64,000 bases of DNA from the NCBI RefSeq assembly GCF_002999335.1, contig NW_020312077.1, forward strand, positions 45,338 to 109,337. The letters run 5' to 3'. A program made the translations under genes and the position numbers. How positions within the stretch are numbered: the stretch's first letter is position 1; each line of letters starts with the position of its first letter. The stretch is from Cyclospora cayetanensis. Lineage: Eukaryota; Apicomplexa; Conoidasida; Eucoccidiorida; Eimeriidae. The notes below the pieces were generated by a model. It had not been told where the DNA came from. It saw nothing but the letters and a program-made list of their open reading frames with translations, and made no database searches. Of the stretch, positions 37,717 to 49,060 are shown piece after piece.

Positions 37717-39378
37717 TCAAGAGTCGGATTGGGTCTGCGAGACGTCACTTTGCAAGTCCATTTCAGTTCCGTCGGAAGGGTGGAAGAACATGTCGTCTGC
37801 GACGGTCTGAAGTTCTTGGGTTCCTCTGGAGTCGTAGTCGGCGTATTCAGGATTGCCTTCAGCATGTGCACTGCCGTCAATATCCAGGTCGTCTGCCATC
37901 AAGGACAGCACGTCTTGGTCATACTCAATAGTCTGCTGATCTTCGCCCAACGGTGAATCTGCAGGCGAAATACCAGTGGTTTGACCGACAGAAGAAAGCG
38001 AAGAAGGCGCGGTATGGCTTTTGTATGCGGCCGCCAGCTCGTTGAAGTAAGTCACTGCTGATACGGAACGTGCCTCTGCTGTCGTCAAGTAGGATGCTGC
38101 CCTTAAGAATGGCTGCGAGCCGGCGAAGTCTTGCACGGACTGGGGCGGGATGTTCCCTGATACCAGATCGACGAGCTCTCCAGCTACCTTGCGGGAAAGT
38201 TCCGACGCTTTGTACAAATACCGCAACGTAGAAAGTATGCGAGAATTTACCAATGTCAACAGCTTGTATGCATCACGGGGGCCGTTTTTCGAGAAGAAGG
38301 AGCACGTGGAAACGTGGGGTAAGACAGCACCAACAGCAGCGCCGGCCAACTGAGTGCCAAGTCGATACACCTTTGTGGTATCAGACATCGTTGAATTAAA
38401 CACATGCACGGCGCGCAGGACGCTTTCTCTGGTAGAGTCTGATGCGCACACCGTGTTCAGTAGGTCTCTAAGTGCGCGCAGATGTCCCGTCACACGCCGT
38501 GCGTATGAATGACCCTGCTTGATGAATGCATCCACCGGGAACATACTAGCTGCACCAGCACTATTAGGCATGCGCTGAGACATCTCTGCAAAGTCTCCCT
38601 CTAATCTCCTTTGCGTGCTTTCGGCTTCACAAAATGCACGAACAGCTTGAACGAGCTTGCTGAGCTCCACCAAAGCGTTTAAAACATTTTCCGCTGGAAC
38701 CAAAACTTCGGGAAATTCGCTATTCCCGCCCCAACCAGTAGACGGGCGCTGAAATACACGAAAGGTCCTTGTCGCAAGTTCTTGTACCGCTTGGCCTGTA
38801 CTTGATGCTCTCCACAAGCTAGCTGCAGCGGTAGAAGTGGCCGCACCGGGAACCGCTCGCTGATCTACGCCCACTGATCCTGCCGGTTTGGTTTTTGCTT
38901 CTAGGCGCTGTTGAACCAGTTCTTGTTGCCGGACTCCCATCTGGGGTTGCATTGAAGGCATCGTGAATACATGGTGCTGGGGCTGGACTTGAGAATTTGG
39001 AAGATCCTGGTGCAATGCTAGTCCATTCCACCAGGACGCGGCTCCCGGCAAATGTTTACTGTCGGTATAAGTAGCACCTGGCTGCCCTGGAACACATAAA
39101 CAGCGAATACACAATCGTATATACCCCTGGCTAGAGTTCTCATACCAATCTCGACAGCAACGAGAAAACCAAAGTAGCAAAAGGAAAGACAATATACTGT
39201 GCACGATCATGCCTAGTATTTGGCAGAAAGCAAAGTGCCCCTGACATAAACGACGGTAAGTTCCCGGTTTACCTTCAAGTAGCCGCGTAGTCCAATCTGT
39301 CCGCGACTGCTGCCCTGTACACTCCACGGGGCTAAGGCGCAAAAGCGCCAAAGAAATGGCCACCACAGCTAACTTCAT
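37717..39378 (-). CDS. Secreted protein of unknown function (signal peptide, acidic C-terminus)
   Basis: The ATG at 39378 opens MKLAVVAISLALLRLSPVEC, a clear signal peptide, so the product should enter the secretory pathway and might reach a granule, the parasite surface or the host-parasite interface. The frame stays open for 553 codons. A GT-AG intron is likely at 39272-39087 (donor GTAAAC, acceptor TTCCAG, 186 bp, phase 1); removing it gives 491 residues and also removes a Phe/Leu/Cys-rich, membrane-like run that has the composition of a translated intron. The mature protein has a Gln/Pro-rich part (about residues 45-130), a long helical part with few aromatics, and an acidic Ser/Asp-rich tail (DVSQTQSDS at the end). 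No known domain, repeat or membrane anchor is recognised. Codon use and length make a real gene very likely. Function unknown. Confidence 0.8.
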   Translation of the reverse strand: MKLAVVAISLALLRLSPVECTGQQSRTDWTTRLLEGKPGTYRRLCQGHFAFCQILGMIVHSILSFLLLLWFSRCCRDWYENSSQGYIRLCIRCLCVPGQPGATYTDSKHLPGAASWWNGLALHQDLPNSQVQPQHHVFTMPSMQPQMGVRQQELVQQRLEAKTKPAGSVGVDQRAVPGAATSTAAASLWRASSTGQAVQELATRTFRVFQRPSTGWGGNSEFPEVLVPAENVLNALVELSKLVQAVRAFCEAESTQRRLEGDFAEMSQRMPNSAGAASMFPVDAFIKQGHSYARRVTGHLRALRDLLNTVCASDSTRESVLRAVHVFNSTMSDTTKVYRLGTQLAGAAVGAVLPHVSTCSFFSKNGPRDAYKLLTLVNSRILSTLRYLYKASELSRKVAGELVDLVSGNIPPQSVQDFAGSQPFLRAASYLTTAEARSVSAVTYFNELAAAYKSHTAPSSLSSVGQTTGISPADSPLGEDQQTIEYDQDVLSLMADDLDIDGSAHAEGNPEYADYDSRGTQELQTVADDMFFHPSDGTEMDLQSDVSQTQSDS

Positions 39379-40835
39379 CTCGAGCGTGATAGCCTGCAAG
39401 TGATCCGCAAAAGAAAGAGGTCTTTACCAAGTAAATTGGCCGGGTAGCTTGGCTAGGTACGATACTGGGAGGGGACTGTCTAGCCCATCACGAAAGAATC
39501 ATCCGAGCTCAAAAGTCCCTTGGAAGCGGTATGAGATCAAAGTATTAACCCGTGAGAAAAGTGATTTAGGCCCCAAAGAGGTATTTCGCCAGAAAAAAAT
39601 GGGCTGCTTGCACCCTCGGGGATCGACGGTACTCACGGAGAGGCCCCCGCACAACACAGATTCTAAGCCGTGAGTTCCTGTGGCTCCTTATTTCCACTTA
39701 ATGATGCAGTATGCATGAATACACAAGCGTATCATAAGAGTAAAGAAAGACTTGATGGCGGGAAGTCGCTGAGGTGGCAGGAGCGCAGTATCAGCTGCCA
39801 CGGTGCACGCCCCGCCTTACGCAAACTGTGGGAAGCATCGCTTGGTCCAGTGGACACTCTTCAGCCTCACGAATTTACACACTTTGGTAATACTAAGTAG
39901 CAAACGTTTGCTAGCCTATTAGGGGAGGAACATACAGGCTGCAAATGCTTTAGTGCAACTGAATGCTCATCGATCACTTACTCGGAGGACGCTCTCGTGC
40001 AGAATTTAGTCACGGACAGCTCAAGTACATTAGCAAGTCTTGCTCTCCTGATCGCAGTTGAACGTGCTTTTTGTTTAACAGAGATTAAACAGTAAATAAC
40101 TGTGCACGAATAAGCCTTTCTATGCGAGGTGAAAGATTCACGAGGCTTCGGTTTGATTGGCCGATTAGAGACGTGGCAGAGCCCCAACTGGGATCGAATG
40201 CACCAGGAATGCGGCGAGGGTGGGCCAAAACTTGCGAGCCACTGTAGATCAAAGAGCAATTGACGTTACTTACGAGCATGGGCAATCCCAGGGGTCAATA
40301 CTGGGTTCGACTTCAACGCTTCCCACTATTGGTAGGGTGAAAAACGCAGTGCCGGTTCTAGGGTCCCCTTAAGAAAGTCTGCAGTCAAGACTCTGTCAAG
40401 GCTAGCAGAAAAGCCATGTATCATGCCTCAAAGGAGCTGTGGTCTCTTTGCCCTCGACCCATGGTCACCTTCGCCTGAGCTGCGCAAGCACCAGGGGTCT
40501 GAGAACACGCCAATGCTAAACTTCACTGAATGCCACGTTACGGAACCACTGTATTGGAAAACTGTAGCAGTACCGTCTACATAGGATCTGTTATTGATTT
40601 CGTATTTGTTGTGGAGTGGACTACTTTTAGCTGTAAATGGGATGCTCCTGCTGTGCGATGTAGGGGGCCAAGCCAAATGTATAGCAGTCTCTCATGTTGA
40701 TAATTTTAAGAGGAAGATAGAAAAACAATCGATTCATTGATCTGTGTATTTGCATATGCCACTAGTTTCGAAGCAGAATTAGTGTAATGCAATGAGAATT
40801 AATGTTGTACGTCTGTGCATTGATGCTTCATTCGA
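39379..40835. other. Unassigned stretch upstream of the secreted protein gene
   Basis: This should include the promoter of the minus-strand gene. The open frames here (for example 39449-39673, 39978-40259 and 40428-40676) are short and resemble nothing known. No repeat motif was recognised. Confidence 0.35.
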
Positions 40836-40839
40836 AATA

Positions 40840-41800
40840 CCCATCGGGAGAGACACAGCCCCAAACCCAATACGAAGCACAAAAAGTTACTAAATGCTTT
40901 CAAAATAGCTACCCTATTTCCCTGCCCGCACTACTCGGGTGTCCCACATGAGGAAAGAGGGGCAGCCAGGGAAGGTGTTGTTGTACCCTCTGAGCGCTCC
41001 CAGCATTCACCACTAGTTGCACACAGCATTTAGCGCACACGTAACTGACATCCTGAATTCTTGCAACAAGCCGACAGTAGTCTGCAGTAAATAGGATATA
41101 CGAACAACAAACCGATTTTCAAAATCTTTACTGATTCTTATTTCAATATAGCCAGTGTGGTCAAAAGTATTTGGGTGTAGCTTAGCCTGCTACCCGTTCC
41201 TCGCAGGTTTCAAAGAAAATGCCTCATCATCTTTTCCTGTCCGTCGACATAAGGTCCGTGCAGGACAGTGGAGAAAATCGGGCCTTCTCCTCACTCCCCA
41301 GGCAGACAGAAGCGCAAGAATGCGGATGAGAAAGGCAAAGGGAACGTATGCCAGCAAAGAGAAATACGTGGGACTAAACCAATACGATGGCATCGGAGAA
41401 CTGAGCTGTGTGAAACTCCTGCTTGGATCCAAGAGATCACAAGTTAAATTTGTGAAGAGAATAAGATATCACAGTAGCTCGGCAGTGCTTTCACGTTTCA
41501 TAAAGCAATGCACGCATGCCCATAGAGCGGGCCAAAGCAGAATCGTCTATTTCCTAGCCCCACGCGAGGCATAAGGAATGATATAAAGACGACATAACTG
41601 AGAGCAGCTGCGGATGAACCGGAGTCAACGGAACATTTTAATGATATTAACGGAAACTTTCCAAACAATACCCATAGATGGATGTAGCTATTTCTGGCAT
41701 AAAACACGTGTGAAGAAAGGCCAACTGCCAGAAAATACAATGTGAATCGTCCGTGACAACTAGCGCTTTGAGTCAAACATAGTCGCAAATTCCCACGACG
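40840..41800 (+). repeat. Dispersed repeat family X, copy 2
   Basis: Matches copy 1 (22900-23920) at both ends and the partial copy at 34.6 kb in its middle. A 139-codon open frame (41155-41574) falls inside, but it is not conserved in copy 1, so it is not called as a gene. Confidence 0.6.
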
Positions 41801-42580
41801 AAGGCCACAATTGATCCTCGGCCAGCCACTGAGACTTGCGTTCCCAACCTCATTACACTAGAGACTTTAGTCCAGTGTGGTTCGATGCTCTACAGTTTCA
41901 GAAGCAAGCGCTGTTAGGGCTTGCTGCGTCTCCTCGAATTCTCACAGGTCTATGTGCCTGCGTGGGAGAGTCCGCTATGCTTTCAGGGAGTTTTGAATTG
42001 CCGGTAGGAAGTCAAGATAGTTTCGTGGCACATCGAGCTTTAAAGAACTTGGTATCAGAGAGCATTGATTTCAATGAAATTCCAAATGCCTTAAGCCTCC
42101 TGAGAGCAAGCGTCTTTAGCCTAGCTACTTTCTGAAGCACATCGTGGAGCTTGTCAGTCTGCCAGTATCGAATCTCAGCCTTGAAACGCACAGCCCAACG
42201 CCACATTTCATGATTCGGTCCTCGTTGCTCTTGAGTTTTGCCAATATATTAGTGTCCACCGGCAAGCTGCTCTCTAAATCACTATACATCTAAGAGTGAC
42301 TGCTAACCCCCGAGCACCAGTGTGCGAAAATAGCTCTAGAATCACGCCCCCAGCTTCGTTCGTTGTAGATGAAGAAGCGCATGGCGCACTAGCACCTTAT
42401 AACGTGAGGACGCTGCACGATCATAGCTCATAAGGGCGATAAACCCGCAAAAAGCCTAAGCGCAGATGCATGAGCGTCTCAAGCAAAGGTGAAAAGGAGT
42501 TTGCATGACTAGTATAACTGTGGGAAAGAATGTTAGTTGACACTGTGATACAACTGCGCGCTATCGATCTACAGTCTAGC
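41801..42580. other. Unassigned stretch
   Basis: A plus-strand open frame of 99 codons (41836-42135) has no recognised motif. Nothing else is seen. Confidence 0.3.
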
Positions 42581-42589
42581 TTCACATGA

Positions 42590-43235
42590 AAATTGAAATA
42601 AGTAATAGACCAATTCGAAGAAGTAGCGCTATATCAGACGCATATTCACCAGCTGTTTGTGGCTGAAGCAACACTGACATCGTAGGCGCCGATGGGGAAG
42701 CTGGTACCCCCAAGCCACAACATGGCTCGCACGCAACGGTTTGTAAAACGACAATCTTTGGAGGCCAAATGGTCTTCTCGAGCTGCTTGTGCATTGACCC
42801 TAGCTTTGCGGAAGCATTCAATCTTTCATAGTGGCGACGGCCTTTGTTATGGGTGCTGGGATCTGAATTGCCGATATGCAACAGATCCTCATTTAGCGTG
42901 AACGTTTTTGCACTAGGATTCATTCCAGGCACATTTTTGTGGAGCATTCACATTGATTTTCGGAAGAGGAAGTAAGATTGTTATTTTTCGGTATAGAGTC
43001 TGCATGGACATCAGGGAGCTTAAGCAGAGTGTGGATCGATTTGGGGAGGACCACACGCATGTTCTTAACCCACATTGGAGGCCCTTGCTGCCCGATGCTG
43101 TTGAGGACGCTTGGCACATCACCGGAGCTCAAAAGCAAGCACCCATCCAAGAACGCTTCGTCGTTAGGGGCCCAGATCTGAGGAGATAGACAGGAGGATA
43201 CAAGAGCTCGCTGGCGTAGAGCTGCATCACCACCC
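42590..43235 (-). repeat. Dispersed repeat family Y, copy 2
   Basis: Two minus-strand open frames (42947-42582 and 43291-42920) repeat the peptides of copy 1: LHKNVPGMN, DPSTHNKG, and RERALV-type text near the right end. DNA matches include gttatgggtgctgggatctg (near 42855), catttttgtggagcattcac (near 42930) and gctcgctggcgtagagctgc (near 43208), each equivalent to a stretch in copy 1 at the same spacing. Confidence 0.65.
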
Positions 43236-46200
43236 TTGAGTCCTTTTATATGATCCGTCGAACGATCAACCCACCAACTGGTCGTTACCATACAGGGCCT
43301 TGCGATTGTTATTCACGATAGTCGTACCCTCGGCGACCTCACATTGAGCCTGTGCAGCGCTGACTCTTCAAGGTCCGCGGTGAATGAGTTGGCTACGGGC
43401 TCTTGGAGGAAATATGGTTGGCCATATCTATTAGATCATTCCGGTTTGGACAAATGCCAAAAGAATAAATAAGAAGAAAAAGATTATCCACTCCAAACAT
43501 GGTAGTACTCTGAGGCACACACAGTAAAAATGGCCCACGTACGCGCACTTTCGTGGGTCCATCCCCGCGGCCAAAAGATTATCAATCTTCAATTTTGCAT
43601 TTCCAGTACATATGACCCACAGCAGGAACAAACAGTGCGGAATAGCACCATTCGAAAAGTGCACAACGGGCCTATACAAAGACTGCAGACAGTAGCTGGG
43701 GATATTGACTACCTTTCAACTTCACAGCCACTACAGCCTTTCACAACAATCGCTGTGGAAGAAAGTGGGACTAAATTGATGTCAACAAACTAGGAGGTAA
43801 CTTTGGGCATGACGATGACCCGGCTTTCCCAAGGGACTACCTAACCCACAGCACTGCGGCTGGCATAACGGCCATGCAAGCACCAAGAGTCTTTGTACCA
43901 ATGAGCTCGCAACTGAAGGCACCTGATAGACTTGTTATTTGCTTGCTAACGTGCAACAGCTCACTAGACGAAATGGTGAAGGGACGAATGTTGATGCAGG
44001 AGACTTTGACAGGTGTACCCCACTCCTTGGCATGTGCTGCTAGTCAAGCAGGCCAGCACAATTTGTGTTGCAAGGCTCCCCCTATGTTTCCAGAGTTTCC
44101 CTGATGGGATTACTGATGCAGATGGAGCAAAACTACAATTCCCCGGATCTGGCTGAGAGGAACAGCTCCCTAACGATCCAGCCTTCCTAAAAAACAAGCA
44201 TTGGTATTCTATTTCACGGCTTGGCGGTGTGCTTCAGAATTAGTGCCAGAAACCTTGGGAAGCACTTTGTTCTCCCATCCTGTAGTGGTTCAGGGTTCTG
44301 CTAGTACAAGCTACTCTTAGGCGGCCAAAGGAGATAGGATCGGCAGGAGGCTTTGAGAAAGTCCCACAGCTTGCAAACGTTTCAGCAGAAGGAAAAATTT
44401 TAGCTCAAGGGATTGCTCGAGCGGCTCTCACAATCGCATTGTTCTTATATCATGATAAAGGGTATCCTGCAACACGATTTTGTTTCGTGGGTAAAAGCGA
44501 GAAACTTTTAGAACTGAAATGCAATAAAGTTGCAGTAAAAGCTACAATTGTGGTATGAACACAAGACAGGACGACCGAGGAGAGCGGTAGGGGGCAAGCC
44601 AGGACTAGCTAGACAGGGGCCAGGTTGTTCTGTATAAGAAAGGCATGACACATCAAATGGTGACTACTTTAAGGCCCACAGATTCAATATAAAGCAACTG
44701 GCGCCGCTGCTCTACGCAGAAAAGAGTTGGGGAACCGCTCCCGAAATAATAAGATGGAAAAGGTGCTTCGCGTGCAATGGCATTAGTTACGGATTCCGAA
44801 AAAAAATACTAACTTCATGGCAAAGAAGAAAGCCTATTGGTGCCAGAAATATGGGGTATTCGGACTTTGGTAAATGCCGTATCGAAAGTGGTTCAGCAGA
44901 AGGAGAACAGGCTCAAGCGTGAAGAACCTCGGACCAAGATCGAGCTAGGGAAGCGCCTGAGTGGGTCGGGGGTGACGCGACGTAGACGAATGGGAAGCTA
45001 GGACACAGGGGCGCAATCCCCTAGGTACCTCAAAAGCCTCTTAAAAGCTAAGCAGGTCACGTTATAAGCACAGAACGCCCAATAATATAAATCTCATTTG
45101 CTTAAGAAGCCCCATCGGGAACCCGGTAGGCAGAAGCGCAAGCAATACCTAAGTGGCCCTACAATACGCCCATGGAGAAGACTAAGTTCTAAGCCACGAG
45201 GCGATCAAACAAATTAGCAGATCAACGCCGAGATAAGCAGGTCGTCCCAGCTATCGCCGAAAATGCAGTCACCGATGAACTGTGTCACAGTAAAGCAGAA
45301 GAACTAATGAATGCCAAAGCCTACAAGAGGCGGACAGATAGGGAGCCCATGGCTCGGAATGGGTGCAAGAGGCGCGTTCTATGAGGCTAAAAGTAAGCAA
45401 GCTCCAGAAACGCTGCACTAGACAAGACATCGAGATCATCAAAGCCGTTGGAGCATTCTGTTGATGTACCGCAAAGAACTGCACGAGCAGAATAAGGAGC
45501 AGTTTTTGCGAAAAGGGAACTGACAGCAAAGTATAGTCTAGAGGGTCTTGCTCGATAAAGGGAGGATCAGGCTCACCAAAGAAAACGCAATTTCGAAGAA
45601 GAAGGAAGGTGTCATGAAGAGCACACACACAGGCAATGGGAACATGCCAACAGTGCACGAGACTATGCATGGAAAAGAGGAATCTCTATTGGAGTCTGGA
45701 AGGGAAAGAATCATGTGGGTGCGGCGAAGGGGCACAAAAAAAGCACACTTGAAGGCAAGGCAAGATTTTTTGATTTGATGCAATCCAAGAAAGAGGCGTT
45801 GGCGTGTACCTTAAGGACGCCTTTGAAGATACTAGTGATAGCGACCGGCATGGTGCGGCAGTCGACAAAGAACTCCAAGGTGTGATTCGATGGTGCACGT
45901 TCCAAGATGCAGGCACAAAAAGACACTGGCCCTCGACCATTTAGGAACTGCATTTCTTCGTTGAATAGCAAATACAATTCTATTGTTGTCCCTTGCTTTG
46001 GGTGCTGAAGTTCAAATATGAGTTCTGCGTGCCAGACTACACCAGCAAGCGGCTCGAGCTTTGGCCGACACAAGAGCCAGCATATCTTCTTACGCACAAA
46101 GTCGGCTGCGGAACTGCCTCTGGATAACAACGAGCTTTACCCAGGCATTCATTGGTCTGCTTCTGGTGCTGACTTATTCGTTTTCTTTCGCCGCTGGAGC

Positions 46201-46790
46201 TGCTGCGTTTTCGCTAGAAGATTTGTGAAGCCATCACATTTTCCTTTTTTCCGATGTTTTGCACACAGTAATCCTCAGTGCTGATTTGTCATGACGCGGA
46301 GAAGTAGTCTGGAATTTCAGAGAGCGGAAGCTGCAGGTTCAGTCAGAGATGATTTTAGCATCATCGGGCCACAGAGCGCAGCGGCGCACCCACAAAGAGC
46401 ATCAGAAAAAACCAATCACAGAGACACAGCAGCAGCATGTCTCAAGATGCTGGAAGACGCTGAAGGGATGCGGGCAAAGCAGGCTACGATCCTTAGGTCC
46501 TCGGTACTCGAGCAATACAAGGCATTACGAAAAAGCTAGAAAACATGGACCAAAAAGGCAGCTGATCCGGCAGCTCCAGGGTAAGGAGCAGACGCCAAAG
46601 CTAGAGTGCCAGCTGGACGTTTGCCTTGTCACTGTAGTTGACGACGACTGTATTCCGGAACGCGGCAGTGGCGACAGCGCTTGTGAAGTGACTGCCAAAG
46701 CCCCGACACAACAAGAATACCTGAGCTAGCAGACAGCATCCACGAGTTTACGGAGCATCCGGGAATAAAAAATTCCTTTGCGGCAATGTA
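43236..46790. other. Long stretch upstream of relic C, unassigned
   Basis: About 3.5 kb without a host exon. Plus-strand frames rich in Lys, Gln and Glu with many stops (44300-46750) have the base composition of a decayed gag or leader of relic C, which lies directly downstream. One minus-strand frame (46130-45711) contains FFVDCRTM, distantly like a protease D-S-G-A, but it points away from relic C. No call is made. Confidence 0.3.
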
Positions 46791-46799
46791 AGACAGTGT

Positions 46800-49060
46800 G
46801 GCAAGCGGTTGTCTTTTTGAAGGGGTTGCTACTGATTGAGGAAAGGGCCTGCCACAAAACAATAAACAAACGCTCTGCCATTAACGGTATTTGTTGATTG
46901 TGGGTGAGTTGCCCCCTGGTGTCTGAGCAATTTACCGACTGCATTGTCACTGGTGCAAAATAAGGTGCCCAGTAGGGGGATCATGAATCAGCTAGGTGGG
47001 AAAGTGTTTCAAGCAAATCGGATTATCCTGCAGGAGCTGGAGGGCGAGGAATGGACCAGCCTTATCTCCTCTCAATAGCCACACCCTCTTTGATTTAGAT
47101 AATAAAAGATGACACAGCGGGCTAGTTGCGAGGCCGCATGATTAGTAATTACAAGGAACTTAGCTTCTTGACGTGCCCCCCTGATTAGACACTACCCACA
47201 GTTCAGGAAGTATTCGACATGCTACATGGTGCCAAGATATCTTATGGCGCTAGACCTGGTTCACAGATGTGAGTAAATGCGTTGTGAACCCGGGATTCAG
47301 TACAAAGTCGCAATCTGCACCCGGATGGGCCAAGATGATCTAAGGGCATGCTGTCGGCAGAGGAATAGTTTATGTAGACGAACTGGTGTCTACAGCGAAG
47401 AGGTAGTATCTCACACCAATTTTTTTGGACGAATTGTTGCAAATTCTCTGGGCCTTAAAATGTATAGCGAGTATAAGAAGTGCCATTTTGGCAACTCCTC
47501 GTTTGGCTGTCTAAGACACAGAATCGAAACGGACGGGAAAACACCGAGCCCGTCGGGGACCAAGGCTATCGAAATATGACCAGCAAGGCTTAACAACAAG
47601 ACCCATATAAAGCAGCTTCTCGATGCTGTACGCTACTGTTGTGTTTTAGTGGAGCCAGCCTTCGACGTGTGGCTAGGCACCGTGCAGTGCTCACGAAAGG
47701 GGGAATGGGCGCTCAGTGGACTGAAATTGGGGCAGCAGAAGGCCTTGAAGTTCTCTGCTTCTCTTCACAACCTTTGAGACCCCCGAATCCAAGAAGCCTT
47801 ATTAACTACGGACACTCGTGTCAGGAAACACCGAGTGGGAGGGGTCTTGGAGCAAGTAAGCCGCTGGGATTTATGAGGAACACGCTATACGATATTTAGC
47901 AGCGATATGTAGTAGATCACGAGGTGCTATCCGGCTCTACAGGACTTCTGAATCCGTTCACACAGTCCAGCGGGATTTGTAGTACCTGGCGATACTTAAA
48001 GCAACAAGACCCATGCATCCGTGTGTGGCAAGATCGCTCCACGTTCTCATGGAATTCCAAGACTCACGCATCGAATACTAACGGTGTGTGTGCAACGTGA
48101 GCGTGGGTGTACTTCCCCGACGCTCTTTCTTCCTGCTGGAAAAGCAAGAAGAAAACACTCCGAGCAAGCCATCTGCTTTACTGAATGTGTTCAAAGCCAT
48201 TCAGGCAGAAGATGAAGGGAAACATGCCTCAGACTGCACAAAGTCCCAACACTTTTGCACACTGAAGAAGGCAGCTCTTCTAAATTCTGCCTACGTGATG
48301 AATAAAGGTATTGATGCCAGCAAAAGAACCCCAAATTTCAAGCGCTATTCAAAAAGCGCACTCCAACAAATTCTACAAGGAGACAGGGAACGTTTAAGGG
48401 ACGCAGCCACAATGAGGTTTCCGCGAAAGTTACTCGTCCACACCAAAGAGCCCTGGCGCATCAATGTTTTCTGAGAGTGCTTGTCGACAGCACATCATAT
48501 ATGACAGGCAATATTTATCAATACCGTTACACAGGAAGGCATTTGAGTATTAGGAAAGGTTACGAGATTCTTTCCAGGCAGACAGACTGGCATGGAAAGC
48601 GCAGCTACTCCGAAGTATGTAGAAACGGCACACGCTGCAGAGCAGTCACATCAACCTCCACGAATCATGCTGGCTTTATTCAATCTCTCCATGTTTGTAA
48701 CACAGAGCGGACACGAGTGTTACTACATTTACTACCTCTCATTGCCGTGTTACTTCTCACTGCCGAAGAGCTTAATGCAATCTTCACTTTAGTGGACATT
48801 AAAAGATGGCATACGTGATCCTCGCCCGGGCCAATGCAACGGTGGCCATCGCCTTGGGCTCTGTCGGCAGGCTTTGATATTTGTTTTATGCGGGGCCAGC
48901 GGCTCGACGCCCGTGCCATGCTCCCTTTGTTTTTGAGCTCTAGGATCTGCTCTGCCACAGAGTCAAGATCCGGCCTTTGAAGTTGCCCAGCACGAGCAGG
49001 CCGACTGCCATACAGAACGCGATCTCATCACACTAAAGCATATCCTGCTCACGTAAGCCT
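46800..49060 (+). mobile_element. Ty3/gypsy retrotransposon relic C (RT-RH-IN)
   Basis: Read left to right. RT start: GELPPGV then AIYRLHCHW (about 46900-46950). RT palm: LPTVQEVFDMLHGAKI (47192-47240). RT thumb: YKKCHFGNSSFGCLRHRI (about 47472-47526). Connector: HIKQLLDAVRYCC (about 47610-47645). RH: LLTTDTRVRKHRVGGVLEQ (47797-47853), then PLGFMRNTLYDI (about 47860-47897), then a stop and QRYVVDHEVLS. IN zinc module: GRHLSIRKGYEILSRQ (about 48532-48580) and KYVETAHAAEQS, where the Cys pair has become Ala. IN core: WTLKDGIRDP (about 48793-48822) and QHEQADCHTERDLITLKHIL (about 48988-49047), the worn H-P-Q-T-D-G-Q-T-E-R motif. The core is shorter than normal, implying deletion. Many stops; not functional. 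Confidence 0.85.

Noticed and set aside
40180..40330. tRNA-like T-loop text (gggatcgaatg and gggttcgactt)
   Set aside because: No pairing acceptor stem or anticodon arm could be drawn around either one.
41155..41574. 139-codon plus-strand frame as a gene
   Set aside because: It lies inside repeat X and is not open in the other long copy.
45711..46130. Retroelement protease on the minus strand (FFVDCRTM)
   Set aside because: The glycine of the catalytic triad is missing, no ILG signature follows, and the direction opposes relic C.
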